DNA from: Bacteroidales bacterium | GTDB lineage: Bacteria; Bacteroidota; Bacteroidia; Bacteroidales; F082 | Reading direction: 5' to 3' | NCBI GenBank assembly: GCA_017632935.1 | Contig: JAGBQJ010000037.1 | Span: 1-64,000 of the forward strand | Length of the DNA stretch: 64,000 nt | In this document: positions 33,470-42,602 of the stretch, one piece after another | Layout: each line of letters opens with the position of its first letter | Position numbering within the stretch: position 1 is the stretch's first letter | Position numbers and translations under genes: made by a program | The notes under the pieces: model-generated | The model's database searches: none | What the model saw: the letters and a program-made list of their open reading frames with translations, nothing else | What the model was told of the DNA's origin: nothing

Positions 33470-34891
33470 ATGAAAGTATATGTATTTGGTATAGGAGGAA
33501 CAGGATCTCGCGTTATGCGTGCTATGACTATGCTTTTAGCTTCTGGTGTGGAATGCAAGGCCGACGCTATTGTTCCGATTATTGTCGACCCAGATGCTGC
33601 GGGTGGTGATGTTGAACGTGCAGCCACTTTGATGCGGCATTATGGTGAAATTAGAAGCAAATTGGACTTTTCATCCAAAAAGCAAAACAGGTTTTTCCGT
33701 ACAGAAATTATGGAAACCATGCCTAATTTTCGATTACCTTTAAGCAACACAGAGGATTGCCGCTTTGATGAATACATGGATTTGAGCGGCATGTCGAAAG
33801 AGAACAAAGCTTTGGCTAGATTATTGTTTTCGCAGAAAAACCTTGACTCTGACATGAAGATTGGATTTAAAGGCAATCCCAATGTGGGTAGTGTGGTTTT
33901 GAATCAGTTCGAGGATTCCATACATTTCCAGAATTTTGCGAATGACTTTACCGCACAAGATAAGATATTTATCATTTCTTCCATCTTTGGTGGAACAGGA
34001 GCTAGCGGCTTCCCGCTTTTGTTGAAGACGTTGCGCACTAGCAATAACATCGCAAATCCTAATCTTGTGAATAATGCTCACATTGGTGCCATTACGGTGT
34101 TGCCCTATTTCCAAGTGCAACAAGATGATGAGTCTTCGATAGATTCAGCTACTTTTGTTTCAAAGGCGAAATCAGCTTTGTCGTACTATCTTCGTTCCAT
34201 TAGTCAAAACAACACCATTGACGATCTCTATTACGTGGGAGATGATACCCGAACAACATACGAGAATGTTGAAGGTGGTGCAGAGCAAAAAAACAATGCT
34301 CATTTTGTAGAATTGATTTCAGCTTTAGCATTGATAGACTTTGCCAATTCACAAAATCCGAATCCAGAAAGGTCTAATGCAGAGTATTTGCAGACTGTAC
34401 ACAAGGAGTTTGGTATTGAAAAAGATTCCAATGAAATAACTTTTGTGGAACTTGGACAAAAATCAAAAAAGCAACTTCGCAAGCCCATGACCCAGTTTTT
34501 ATTGTTTGCTAAATACTTGGATGAATACAGGGACTTTATGAGTCAGCCATGGGTGGTTGACCGCAAATTTGACGATAACTTCTTTGATAGCGATTTTATT
34601 TCTACATTAAAGACGGTACAAAGCGAGTATATAGGATGGCTTGCTGAAATGGCTGGGCAACAAAGAGCTTTTACACCATTTAATTTGCATCGTGATCCTA
34701 ATAGAGTATTTGATTTGGTAAAAGGCAATTCTCCGAGAGGAGTTTTCTTTGATAAAAACTTCAAATTTTTTGATAATCGTTTGAACGGAACGCGTGGCGA
34801 AAGCAAATCGGGAGAAAAAGAACAACAATTTGCGGAGTTGTTCTATTTGGCTACAGAAAAATTGGTAAAGGACAAATTAAATATTGATTAA
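33470..34891 (+). CDS. Tubulin/FtsZ-superfamily GTPase-like protein
   Basis: 473 residues. The N terminus MKVYVFGIGGTGSRVMRAM gives the first glycine-rich nucleotide loop seen in FtsZ and tubulins, and SSIFGGTGASGFPLLL places the tubulin signature GGTGASG at residues 174-180. The middle carries an insert (about 60-135) absent from FtsZ. A cell-division role is unlikely, because this gene lies in an accessory operon and lacks FtsZ's conserved tail. Its stop is two bases from the next start. Family match is to the divergent tubulin-like proteins of bacterial gene clusters with vWA and OmpA-type proteins; polymerisation is an inference. Confidence 0.75.
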   Translation: MKVYVFGIGGTGSRVMRAMTMLLASGVECKADAIVPIIVDPDAAGGDVERAATLMRHYGEIRSKLDFSSKKQNRFFRTEIMETMPNFRLPLSNTEDCRFDEYMDLSGMSKENKALARLLFSQKNLDSDMKIGFKGNPNVGSVVLNQFEDSIHFQNFANDFTAQDKIFIISSIFGGTGASGFPLLLKTLRTSNNIANPNLVNNAHIGAITVLPYFQVQQDDESSIDSATFVSKAKSALSYYLRSISQNNTIDDLYYVGDDTRTTYENVEGGAEQKNNAHFVELISALALIDFANSQNPNPERSNAEYLQTVHKEFGIEKDSNEITFVELGQKSKKQLRKPMTQFLLFAKYLDEYRDFMSQPWVVDRKFDDNFFDSDFISTLKTVQSEYIGWLAEMAGQQRAFTPFNLHRDPNRVFDLVKGNSPRGVFFDKNFKFFDNRLNGTRGESKSGEKEQQFAELFYLATEKLVKDKLNID

Positions 34892-34893
34892 TT

Positions 34894-37800
34894 ATGGCAG
34901 TTTTTAGATTATACAATATCCAAGGCAACAACAATATAGTTGATTGGCAGGTGTCTCAAGTGTATGGCACTCAGGCTATCGGTGAAATCTCAGACCCAGA
35001 CGGAGCTACGGCCAAAAAAGAAATAACATCAATTCCTTCACCTTTTGCAAGAATCGACTTGGTAAAGACTGCATTTAGGGAAGTGACGAACATGGTAAGA
35101 GGTGGTCGAGATAAGAAAGCGGCGTTAAACGGGATAACCATTTATCATAAAATGGTGTCCGAAATGTTTGATGTGGCTCAGCTGTTCTTTAATTTTAACC
35201 GCTTTAAGGACAAGTTCGAAATTCTTGTGTGGGATAGAGATAGAGATTTGGATGTGAACAACATATTAGGTAATACGCTCAAACTTTATCTGGAATCGGA
35301 TGCGAAAGGAAATGATCCATACAATTTTGGGAAGATGAGAAGGATTTATTTGCTGAATTATATAGGTCCAGACCGTCCTTCGGACATGAATATTGTTGGT
35401 GGAACTTCACCTACGACACTTTTCTTTTCGTCGGCGAATAGCTTAAGCTATGTCTCAAGGAACGTTATGTTTGATACTGATAGGCCATTTGACGATGGTT
35501 TTAGTCCCTTGTACAAACGCAGTTTTGATTTCCAAAAATACATGTTCGCATTAAGGAAATCTAACAGGAGGTTTGCCACAGAGTTTCCTGAGGTTAACGA
35601 TTATCTTGATTTGACCTATGGCTGCCTTTCCAATGATGAGAAAAGTGAAATTGACCGACTGACAGAGACTACTATCAACGATTATGAACCTATTGGTGTG
35701 GGTGAAAGGGGGCAGGATTTTCTTGAGATTCTTGGCCATCCTTTCCATAAAATATCTCAAGCTCCTAACTGGGATAGCGATTTTAAGATCAGAACAAGTA
35801 TCTATTCTGGTGACAAACTTCCTTTTGTTTTACCTATAGAAAAGGGTAATGTATATGCAAATTATGTATATACAAGTAGCATTTGGGGACAGGAAAATGC
35901 TGCACCCTATGTTGCATTGGATAGCAATAAAAAAGTCATCCCGTGGAAACAACGCCGTCTTCCTAAAGTGAACGATGAGTATCCTTTCTTGACTATCAGC
36001 GACTTTTTGGAGGATGTTGTAATCCGTTTGCCATACAAGCAAAATAGTGACGATTACTTTGATGGAGGTTATGTATGCCGTGATGAGAACGAGAAATGCA
36101 GTTATCTTTTACCACTGACTGATTTGTTTTTCCAATTCTTTAGTGTAAAGGAACTGAAAGAGACTATTCCTGGAACAAATAAAAAAATGCTTGAGTTTGT
36201 TGAAAATGTAGGCGGTGTAAAAGTGTTGTTACGTGTTCCTGTTAAAAAAGGTTTTATTGAGTATAGTCGTATCTATTATAAGGACGCCAGTCCTGATGTG
36301 AGTGAGAAAAAGAATGACGGTGGTTTGATTGAAACCAAATTCGGATTGGGAATCATGCCGTTTGTCCGTTTCCCAGATGATGTGGATAAGCATTATCGCG
36401 TCGCGTTTTATGACAAAGGTAAATCAAATACTACTCTTTCTTTTAGAGATTTGAATAACAATAACGACCTTGTAACAAATAGAGTGCCTCGTGCTGAAAA
36501 GGGCGTTTCTGGTTGTAGCCATGAAGCTTATGTTGTAGAAAGCAATTTTGACAGAATTAAGGTCCGAATGGGACAATATGGGGGTTATATTGTTCCAAAA
36601 TTCCAAAAAGTCAATGAAACAAATGGAACCTTTACTTTTGCTGTTGATTTTGGAACTACCAATACCCACATTGAGTATTGCACTGATGCTAATAAAACGC
36701 CAAAGGCATTTGACGTTAAAAAGGATGAAAAGCAAATTCATAAAATGCATGAGTTTTATGATGATCCAGATATTCGAATAGCCTTTGAACAGGATTTTAT
36801 CCCCGATACTATTGGCGATAAATACAATTTCCCCATGCGTACAGTGTTTGCCAGTCGAAAAGGAATGAAATTGGAAAATAATCCCATGCCCTTGAGCGAT
36901 GGTAATATTCCATTTTTGTATGAAAAAGACATTATGCCTATTTGGGATACAATTAATACTGAATTGAAATGGGGAAGTGTTTCTGAGCGTTTACTTGAAA
37001 TGCATCTGGAAACACTATTCATTCTCATGCGCAACAAAGTGGCTATAAATAATGGTAATCTTTCTGCAACTAGAGTGATTTGGTTCTATCCAGCCAGCAT
37101 GACGGTGGCAAAGGTCAATCAATTCAATCGGATTTGGAAAGATGCATACGAAAAATATTTCGGTAGTAATTCGCAAAACAATGTGATTAGCATTTCTGAA
37201 TCAAAAGCTCCGTATCTACACTTCATTTCATCACAGGGAGCAGCTGATGAAATAGTTACTATTGATATTGGTGGAGGCACTACGGATGTTTTTGTTGTTG
37301 AGGAGCAAAACGATCGAATGTTGCTTTCGTTCAGATTTGCTTCCAATGCTATTTTTGGAGACGCATACAATAGCAATCCTCAGAAAAATGGATTCGTATG
37401 CAAGTATAAAGATGATTTCAAAAAGAAATTGGATAGCAATGGTCTGCTTGAACTGTCTCAGGCCTTGACTCAAATTGAGGCACAAGGGAAATCTTCGGAT
37501 ATTGTAGCTTTCCTGTTCTCATTGGTAGGTGATAAAGTAAAAAGCAACAAAGAACTCGATTTCTTACGCAAACTCAAAGGAGATGATCGTATGCGTTATG
37601 TTTTCATCATCTTTTATGGATCAATCCTGTATTTCTTGGCTAAGGCTATGAAAGCTAAGGGCCTGGTTAAACCAAAGACAATAGCGTTCAGTGGAAATGG
37701 TGCCAAGACGCTCCATATTCTTTCAGAAGAAGATAGTATGGTTGCTCGTTTTGCCAAACTAATTTTTGATGGAGTTTATGGTGACAGCACTGGTACTATT

Positions 37801-38271
37801 GAGGTGATGATGGAAAAGAATCCCAAGATAGCCACTTGTAAAGGAGGTATCGAAAGACCTAATGCTCAACCGTATGATCAAATTGGTAATATCAAAACTA
37901 TTTTTGTAGGAAATGATTTTGCATCTACCAACGATGAAAAGCTTACTTATGCTAATATTACAGATAGTATTAAGAACGAAGTAGTAGAGTCGGTGAAGGA
38001 TTTCTTTGTCTTCTTGTTTGAACTTCATAAAAACAATAATGAGTTTCTCATCAATAATCTTGCAGCCGATTCCTCTATTTTCAATGAAGTGAAGGAGTTT
38101 TGTTTGGGAGATGAAGGAATGCAGCTGTTGCAAGTGTCAATGTCAAAGGGAATCGCTAACAAACGTGATACCGACGGAGTGAATGATGAAACCCAACTAG
38201 AGGAAACGTTATTCTTCTATCCATTGGTGGGATTCCTTCATAATTTGGCATACAAAATCTATAAGATGTAA
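34894..38271 (+). CDS. Giant actin/Hsp70-fold ATPase (SrfB-like)
   Basis: A 1125-residue protein. The C-terminal half is an actin-like ATPase: phosphate-1 loop VDFGTTNTHIEY with Asp585, phosphate-2 loop TIDIGGGTTDVFVV with Asp791, and adenosine-binding AFSGNGAKTLHIL near 931-943. The N-terminal ~570 residues are of unknown fold, beta-rich by eye, and would be a targeting or scaffold region. The order and size recall the SrfB family of putative virulence factors. No substrate-binding Hsp70 domain follows, so a filament or switch role is more likely than a chaperone. Translationally coupled to the tubulin-like gene. Confidence 0.75.
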   Translation: MAVFRLYNIQGNNNIVDWQVSQVYGTQAIGEISDPDGATAKKEITSIPSPFARIDLVKTAFREVTNMVRGGRDKKAALNGITIYHKMVSEMFDVAQLFFNFNRFKDKFEILVWDRDRDLDVNNILGNTLKLYLESDAKGNDPYNFGKMRRIYLLNYIGPDRPSDMNIVGGTSPTTLFFSSANSLSYVSRNVMFDTDRPFDDGFSPLYKRSFDFQKYMFALRKSNRRFATEFPEVNDYLDLTYGCLSNDEKSEIDRLTETTINDYEPIGVGERGQDFLEILGHPFHKISQAPNWDSDFKIRTSIYSGDKLPFVLPIEKGNVYANYVYTSSIWGQENAAPYVALDSNKKVIPWKQRRLPKVNDEYPFLTISDFLEDVVIRLPYKQNSDDYFDGGYVCRDENEKCSYLLPLTDLFFQFFSVKELKETIPGTNKKMLEFVENVGGVKVLLRVPVKKGFIEYSRIYYKDASPDVSEKKNDGGLIETKFGLGIMPFVRFPDDVDKHYRVAFYDKGKSNTTLSFRDLNNNNDLVTNRVPRAEKGVSGCSHEAYVVESNFDRIKVRMGQYGGYIVPKFQKVNETNGTFTFAVDFGTTNTHIEYCTDANKTPKAFDVKKDEKQIHKMHEFYDDPDIRIAFEQDFIPDTIGDKYNFPMRTVFASRKGMKLENNPMPLSDGNIPFLYEKDIMPIWDTINTELKWGSVSERLLEMHLETLFILMRNKVAINNGNLSATRVIWFYPASMTVAKVNQFNRIWKDAYEKYFGSNSQNNVISISESKAPYLHFISSQGAADEIVTIDIGGGTTDVFVVEEQNDRMLLSFRFASNAIFGDAYNSNPQKNGFVCKYKDDFKKKLDSNGLLELSQALTQIEAQGKSSDIVAFLFSLVGDKVKSNKELDFLRKLKGDDRMRYVFIIFYGSILYFLAKAMKAKGLVKPKTIAFSGNGAKTLHILSEEDSMVARFAKLIFDGVYGDSTGTIEVMMEKNPKIATCKGGIERPNAQPYDQIGNIKTIFVGNDFASTNDEKLTYANITDSIKNEVVESVKDFFVFLFELHKNNNEFLINNLAADSSIFNEVKEFCLGDEGMQLLQVSMSKGIANKRDTDGVNDETQLEETLFFYPLVGFLHNLAYKIYKM

Positions 38272-38330
38272 GTGTTTAACGAGGCAGCAATAGGTTGTTA
38301 AACCTGTTGCTGCCTTTAAATAGAGGAGCC

Positions 38331-39245
38331 ATGAAAAAAAGGTGCTTTTTATTGTTGTTTTTTTGTGGATTTTTTGCTTATTGTAGTGCAGCTTCTACAT
38401 TAGATTTAAACAAAATACTGCAAGCTTCCGGTGTGCTTATTATTAAGGTTGATACGGTAACAATAGTAGATTCAACTAATGTCATTACCCTTGATAATAT
38501 AATGTTTGAGAATTTCAAATCCCGTATCGTTGACACTACTGACTACAAGGCTTCCGTTGCTCGTTTAACAGGGCAAATAGAGGGTTTACAATTACAATTG
38601 TCAGAGGAAAATGGGAAGAAATCTTCATTGATGAAAATCTTTCCTTTTTTATTATTAGGTTTAGTTTTCATTTTGTTTGTCTTGTTTTTCGTGGATAGAG
38701 CAAAAAGAAAAGATAGGTTAAAAGAAGAGGTAGTAAGAATTGTTCTAGAGAGCAAACGGCTGAAGAGTTGGCGTGATGATAGCGAGGCAAAACCAAGAGT
38801 CCAATCTACTGTTCAAAATGTCAAAACGTATGATCGAGAAATCAATGATTTGCTACGAAGGATAGGTGCTTTGGAGGACAAGAACCAAAAGGAGGAACAA
38901 TCTTATCGGAAGACCGAAATACCGATTTCGCAACCTATACCTACAAAGAATAATATGATGTTATATGGAGATTTCATCAATGACGGCTGTTTCTCTAGGG
39001 TGAAGGAAAACCCAGATGATGACACTAACTTTGAATTGCATTTAATAAACGAAAGAACTGCATCTTTCATTATCTACCGACCTGCATGCCCTCGTATTAT
39101 CAGTAATCCTATGGCTTTCTTGCAAGGATGTGAAAAGCAGGTTTTGGGAAATACTATAGTATCAATTGTAAAAGAAGGAACTGCAATGAAAGATGATAAT
39201 GGGAAATGGAGAATAAGCGATGAATTAAAGGTTGAAATTAGATAG
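38331..39245 (+). CDS. Signal-peptide, single-pass membrane protein with novel C-terminal domain (paralogue 1)
   Basis: 304 residues. Signal peptide (CFLLLFFCGFFAYCSA), a short periplasmic part, a membrane helix (IFPFLLLGLVFILFVLFFV) near residues 104-122, a basic cytoplasmic juxtamembrane segment, a coiled-coil linker, then a ~95-residue C-terminal domain starting YGDFINDGCFSRVKENPDDD. That domain recurs in the next gene. The start at 38331 is preferred over one 36 bases upstream because the signal peptide begins there. Function unknown; topology suggests it links the envelope to the cytoplasmic NTPases. Confidence 0.7.
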   Translation: MKKRCFLLLFFCGFFAYCSAASTLDLNKILQASGVLIIKVDTVTIVDSTNVITLDNIMFENFKSRIVDTTDYKASVARLTGQIEGLQLQLSEENGKKSSLMKIFPFLLLGLVFILFVLFFVDRAKRKDRLKEEVVRIVLESKRLKSWRDDSEAKPRVQSTVQNVKTYDREINDLLRRIGALEDKNQKEEQSYRKTEIPISQPIPTKNNMMLYGDFINDGCFSRVKENPDDDTNFELHLINERTASFIIYRPACPRIISNPMAFLQGCEKQVLGNTIVSIVKEGTAMKDDNGKWRISDELKVEIR

Positions 39246-39249
39246 TGCT

Positions 39250-40257
39250 ATGCGAAAGCGATTTGTTTTAGGACTTCTGACAATGTTGTTGTGTTATTCG
39301 TTTGGAATGGCGCAGAAAACATATACAGTAACTGGAAATGGAGATGGAGGATTGCTTTTGATTGCAAAAAAGAATAATATTTCATTAGAGCAATTACGTG
39401 AATGGAATAATAAATGTGATGATTTGGTTAAGAAAGGAGATGTATATTATGTAGAAGACCCCAAAGAATATACAAAAAATGCTGAAACGCAACTCCAATT
39501 TGATTCAAATATGGAGTTGAATAAAAGCAAAGAAGAATTTGGCGATACCAACGGCGTTGTAAGTAGTGGCGATTCGAATACACTACAAAATGATACATAT
39601 GCTAATCCATCTGGAAAAACAAATCCTCGTTTTTGGTGGTTTTGGCTCATCATTGGAATTATTACAGGAGCCTTCATTTGGGAAATTGGGGTGAGAAAAC
39701 GGATAATTCGAGACAAAGAGAATCAGAATTCTCCTAAACAGAATCTTGATAATTCTTTTGAAATAGGTAGTCTGAAGAATGAAATCCAAAAACTTACCAA
39801 GGAAAAGCACCAGCTTAAGAAAAAGGTCGAAAGCCTTGAGGAAGAGAAAGGAGAGTTGCTTGAGGAGAATATTAGACTTGGAGAAAGAATGGATGATGCT
39901 TTCAGCAGAAATATTGATGAAAAGGCATCCAATAATAACCATAATACCTATAATAAATGTAGTGATGTATTATATGCTGATTTTATAAACGAAGGTTGTT
40001 TTTCTCGTGTAACTGAAATTCCGAATGATGATTCAAATTTCGAGTTGCATTTGAAGAATGAAAAAACGGCAGCTTTTATTATCTATTTGCCTGCTATGCC
40101 TAGAATTGTAAGTAATCCCGCTGCATTTCTGCAAGGATGTGACAAGCAGGTTCTTGGTCAAATAGGCGAGGTGGCAATAAATAGGGAGGGATTAGCTCAA
40201 TATGATACAGATGACAAATGGAAAGTGATTAATAAGTTGAATGTTATAATCAAGTAA
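39250..40257 (+). CDS. Signal-peptide, LysM-like, single-pass membrane protein with the same novel C-terminal domain (paralogue 2)
   Basis: 335 residues. After the signal peptide (ending SFGMAQ) comes a LysM-like peptidoglycan-binding module (YTVTGNGDGGLLLIAKKNN, ISLEQLREWNNKC, LVKKGDVYYV), a low-complexity linker, a membrane helix (WWFWLIIGIITGAFIWEIG) near 133-151, a strong coiled coil (about 175-215) and the shared domain from YADFINEGCFSRVTEIPNDD. The LysM end would sit in the periplasm and the shared domain in the cytoplasm. It starts four bases after its paralogue ends and stops four bases before the channel gene. Confidence 0.72.
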   Translation: MRKRFVLGLLTMLLCYSFGMAQKTYTVTGNGDGGLLLIAKKNNISLEQLREWNNKCDDLVKKGDVYYVEDPKEYTKNAETQLQFDSNMELNKSKEEFGDTNGVVSSGDSNTLQNDTYANPSGKTNPRFWWFWLIIGIITGAFIWEIGVRKRIIRDKENQNSPKQNLDNSFEIGSLKNEIQKLTKEKHQLKKKVESLEEEKGELLEENIRLGERMDDAFSRNIDEKASNNNHNTYNKCSDVLYADFINEGCFSRVTEIPNDDSNFELHLKNEKTAAFIIYLPAMPRIVSNPAAFLQGCDKQVLGQIGEVAINREGLAQYDTDDKWKVINKLNVIIK

Positions 40258-40261
40258 GACT

Positions 40262-41881
40262 ATGCATTATCTCATAATTTTTGTTATTATTGCTATAATT
40301 GTTTTCTTTCAAATCAAGAGATACAAAGACACAATAAGGAAAATCAATATCTTCAAGAATGTCTTTGCTTCAAAAAGGGAAAGTTACACTTATGGTAACT
40401 TACAGCAAATTGAGAAATCTGTCATCGATGCCAAAGATGAAGACTTGAAGATGATGCTAAAAATAGCTGGAGCCGATGTTGAAGATTTCTACTTTGTGGA
40501 AAGAGGCGAGGATGGGGATGAGTATTTTGCGTTCAACACTTCTGCCGCCCCAAAGGCTCTTATAGAAAACAAATCTTTATCGAAGGGGATTTCATCAAGC
40601 CACTGCAACCCAATTTTCAATGAGATTAAGGATGCTATCAATAGTTATCTTTCCAACAACAAAGGTTCGGTTAGTGATTTCCATCTAATGAAAGACATTG
40701 TTGACCGTAATTGTGATGCCAAAGAGGAAGAAATCAATACACAAATCCCAGTTCCCCTTTATCTTGGTTTAATGGGCACAATGGCAGGTATTTTGATTGG
40801 CATTGGTTATCTTTGGTTTTCTGGCGATTTGTCGGCGCTTTTGAATGCAGAAAATGACAATTCTGGAGCGGAAGGAGTGGAGGCTTTACTTGGTGGTGTT
40901 GCATTGGCAATGATTTCGAGCATTTTGGGTATTTTCTTTACCACAAGAGGCTCAATGAAAGCTAAGGATGCTAAAGCCGAAGAAGAAAAGAACAAGCATT
41001 TGTTTTTGAGTTGGATGCAAGCTAATTTGTTGCCTAACCTTTCGAATGATACTGCCCAAATGCTGGAAAGAATGTCGAGCAACCTAGTGGCGTTCAATAA
41101 TACTTTTTCCAACAATACGACAGAATTGGGAAAGGCGTTGTCACAAGTTAATGAAGCAACAAAACTGCAAGGTCAGTTAATTCAAGCGGTTGAGAAACTG
41201 GCGGATAAAAACATTTCTATGCAGAATCTTGAAGTATATAATGCGCTGAAGAACAGCTCTGAAGAGATAGGAACTTTGGCAAAGTATTTGAATAGTTCGA
41301 ATGAATACCTTGCTGCCGTTCGTGAACTGAATGAAAAACTGGATAAGGATGAAAATCGAACGAAAGCTGTGGAAATGATGGCTGTATTCTTTGAGAATGA
41401 AGTGACACAAATAGAACAAAGGAAGGCTTTTATTAGCAAAACGGTTGGTGAAATTGATAGTCAATTGGAGGAACAATTGCGGAAACTTGGTGAACACGCA
41501 AGTGAAAATGTGAATAATTTCTATTTGGCTTTGGGTAAGCAACAGGATGCGTTACAAAAAAAATTAGATGAAACACAGGTCGTTGTGGATGAACTAAAGA
41601 ACTTGAGTCCTATAAAGGATAGTATTTCCAGATTTGAGAAAGCTATCACAGAACAGAATCGTAAGATTGATCGACTGACAGAGAGTATCAAGTTGCTTGC
41701 AGAGGCAAAAGTAGAAGACTCTATTCGTGTACATCGCGCACATATTGAGCATGGAATTCCAGTTTGGAAAATAGTAATAATTTGGAGTTCCGTGGTATTA
41801 GGTTTTTTGGTGCTTTTGTCGTTAATTATTGCAAATTGGAATGCAATATATTCATTTTTGTTGGATGTTTTGAGGTTTTGA
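40262..41881 (+). CDS. MotA/TolQ/ExbB-like (ZorA-like) channel protein with coiled-coil tail
   Basis: 539 residues. A membrane helix at 1-17, a cytoplasmic segment, then two diagnostic helices: IPVPLYLGLMGTMAGILIGIGYL (about 162-184, quoted as IPVPLYLGLMGTMAG) and LLGGVALAMISSILGIFF (about 209-226), matching the paired pore helices of MotA, TolQ and ExbB. A ~250-residue coiled coil follows and a final membrane helix near 502-526. A MotA-like core with a long tail is the layout of ZorA in Zorya defence, but the extra C-terminal helix differs. It would form the stator ring with the next protein and conduct protons or Na+ (inference). Confidence 0.8.
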   Translation: MHYLIIFVIIAIIVFFQIKRYKDTIRKINIFKNVFASKRESYTYGNLQQIEKSVIDAKDEDLKMMLKIAGADVEDFYFVERGEDGDEYFAFNTSAAPKALIENKSLSKGISSSHCNPIFNEIKDAINSYLSNNKGSVSDFHLMKDIVDRNCDAKEEEINTQIPVPLYLGLMGTMAGILIGIGYLWFSGDLSALLNAENDNSGAEGVEALLGGVALAMISSILGIFFTTRGSMKAKDAKAEEEKNKHLFLSWMQANLLPNLSNDTAQMLERMSSNLVAFNNTFSNNTTELGKALSQVNEATKLQGQLIQAVEKLADKNISMQNLEVYNALKNSSEEIGTLAKYLNSSNEYLAAVRELNEKLDKDENRTKAVEMMAVFFENEVTQIEQRKAFISKTVGEIDSQLEEQLRKLGEHASENVNNFYLALGKQQDALQKKLDETQVVVDELKNLSPIKDSISRFEKAITEQNRKIDRLTESIKLLAEAKVEDSIRVHRAHIEHGIPVWKIVIIWSSVVLGFLVLLSLIIANWNAIYSFLLDVLRF

Positions 41882-41913
41882 TACATGTTGGAAATGTGTA
41901 GTTTTAGTTTGTC

Positions 41914-42582
41914 ATGAAAAAAAACAAAAAAGAATCCTATTTTTGGACAAGTTATTCTGACTTGATGACGAGTTTATTCTTTGTCATGCTTGTATTGTTT
42001 ATTTTGACAATTGTATTGCTTCGAAACAAGATGATTGAACTTGAGAGAGAAAGAAATATAGCAGAAGGAGAAAAAGCCGCTACAGAAGCACAATTGACAA
42101 AGATTACGGAACTTGAAAAATCAATACAGAATATTGACACTGTTTATTTTTTGTATAACGCTGATTATAAGATGCATGTGCTAAAGACAAAAGTGAAATT
42201 TAAGAGTGGTAGCGCAAATTTTGGAGATTTGACTTTTGAAGCTAGGCAGGAGTTATATGCTGTTAGGGATCTGCTAAAGGAATCGATGGAATCTTTTGTG
42301 AAGACTAATCCGGAAGCTTCATATTTACTGATAATAGAAGGCCAAGCTTCTTTTGATGATTACATCCATAACAATGAGTTGAGCTATCAAAGGGCGTTGG
42401 CGTTGTTCAAGTTTTGGTTTCCAAATCAAAAAACAACGAACTTGAGGTTTTACAATCTGCCTTGTGAGGTCATCATCGCAGGCGCGGGTTGTATGGAAGG
42501 CAAACCAAGGGCTCCTTTGAATGAGGATAATCAACGTTTTTTAATACGAATACTACCTAAACCAGGATTAATAGGAGAATAA
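41914..42582 (+). CDS. MotB/OmpA-like (ZorB-like) stator partner
   Basis: 222 residues. The N-terminal membrane helix reads WTSYSDLMTSLFFVMLVLFI with Asp16 at the position of the ion-carrying Asp of MotB and ZorB. A periplasmic coiled coil follows and then an OmpA-type peptidoglycan-binding domain: VKFKSGSANFGD, LLIIEGQASFDD and NNELSYQRALALF, the last matching the NxLSxxRA signature. Together with the upstream MotA-like protein it makes a complete predicted ion-driven unit anchored to the cell wall. It lies 32 bases after that gene. Confidence 0.82.
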   Translation: MKKNKKESYFWTSYSDLMTSLFFVMLVLFILTIVLLRNKMIELERERNIAEGEKAATEAQLTKITELEKSIQNIDTVYFLYNADYKMHVLKTKVKFKSGSANFGDLTFEARQELYAVRDLLKESMESFVKTNPEASYLLIIEGQASFDDYIHNNELSYQRALALFKFWFPNQKTTNLRFYNLPCEVIIAGAGCMEGKPRAPLNEDNQRFLIRILPKPGLIGE

Positions 42583-42602
42583 AGAACATAAAACAAGGTA
42601 GT

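Noticed and set aside
33470-34891. Chromosomal ftsZ
   Set aside because: No division genes nearby, a large insert is present, the FtsZ C-terminal tail is absent, and the composition is that of the island.
40262-42582. A standard Zorya system
   Set aside because: Only ZorA/ZorB-like proteins are present; no ZorC, ZorD or ZorE homologue is visible, and the neighbours are tubulin-like and actin-like proteins.
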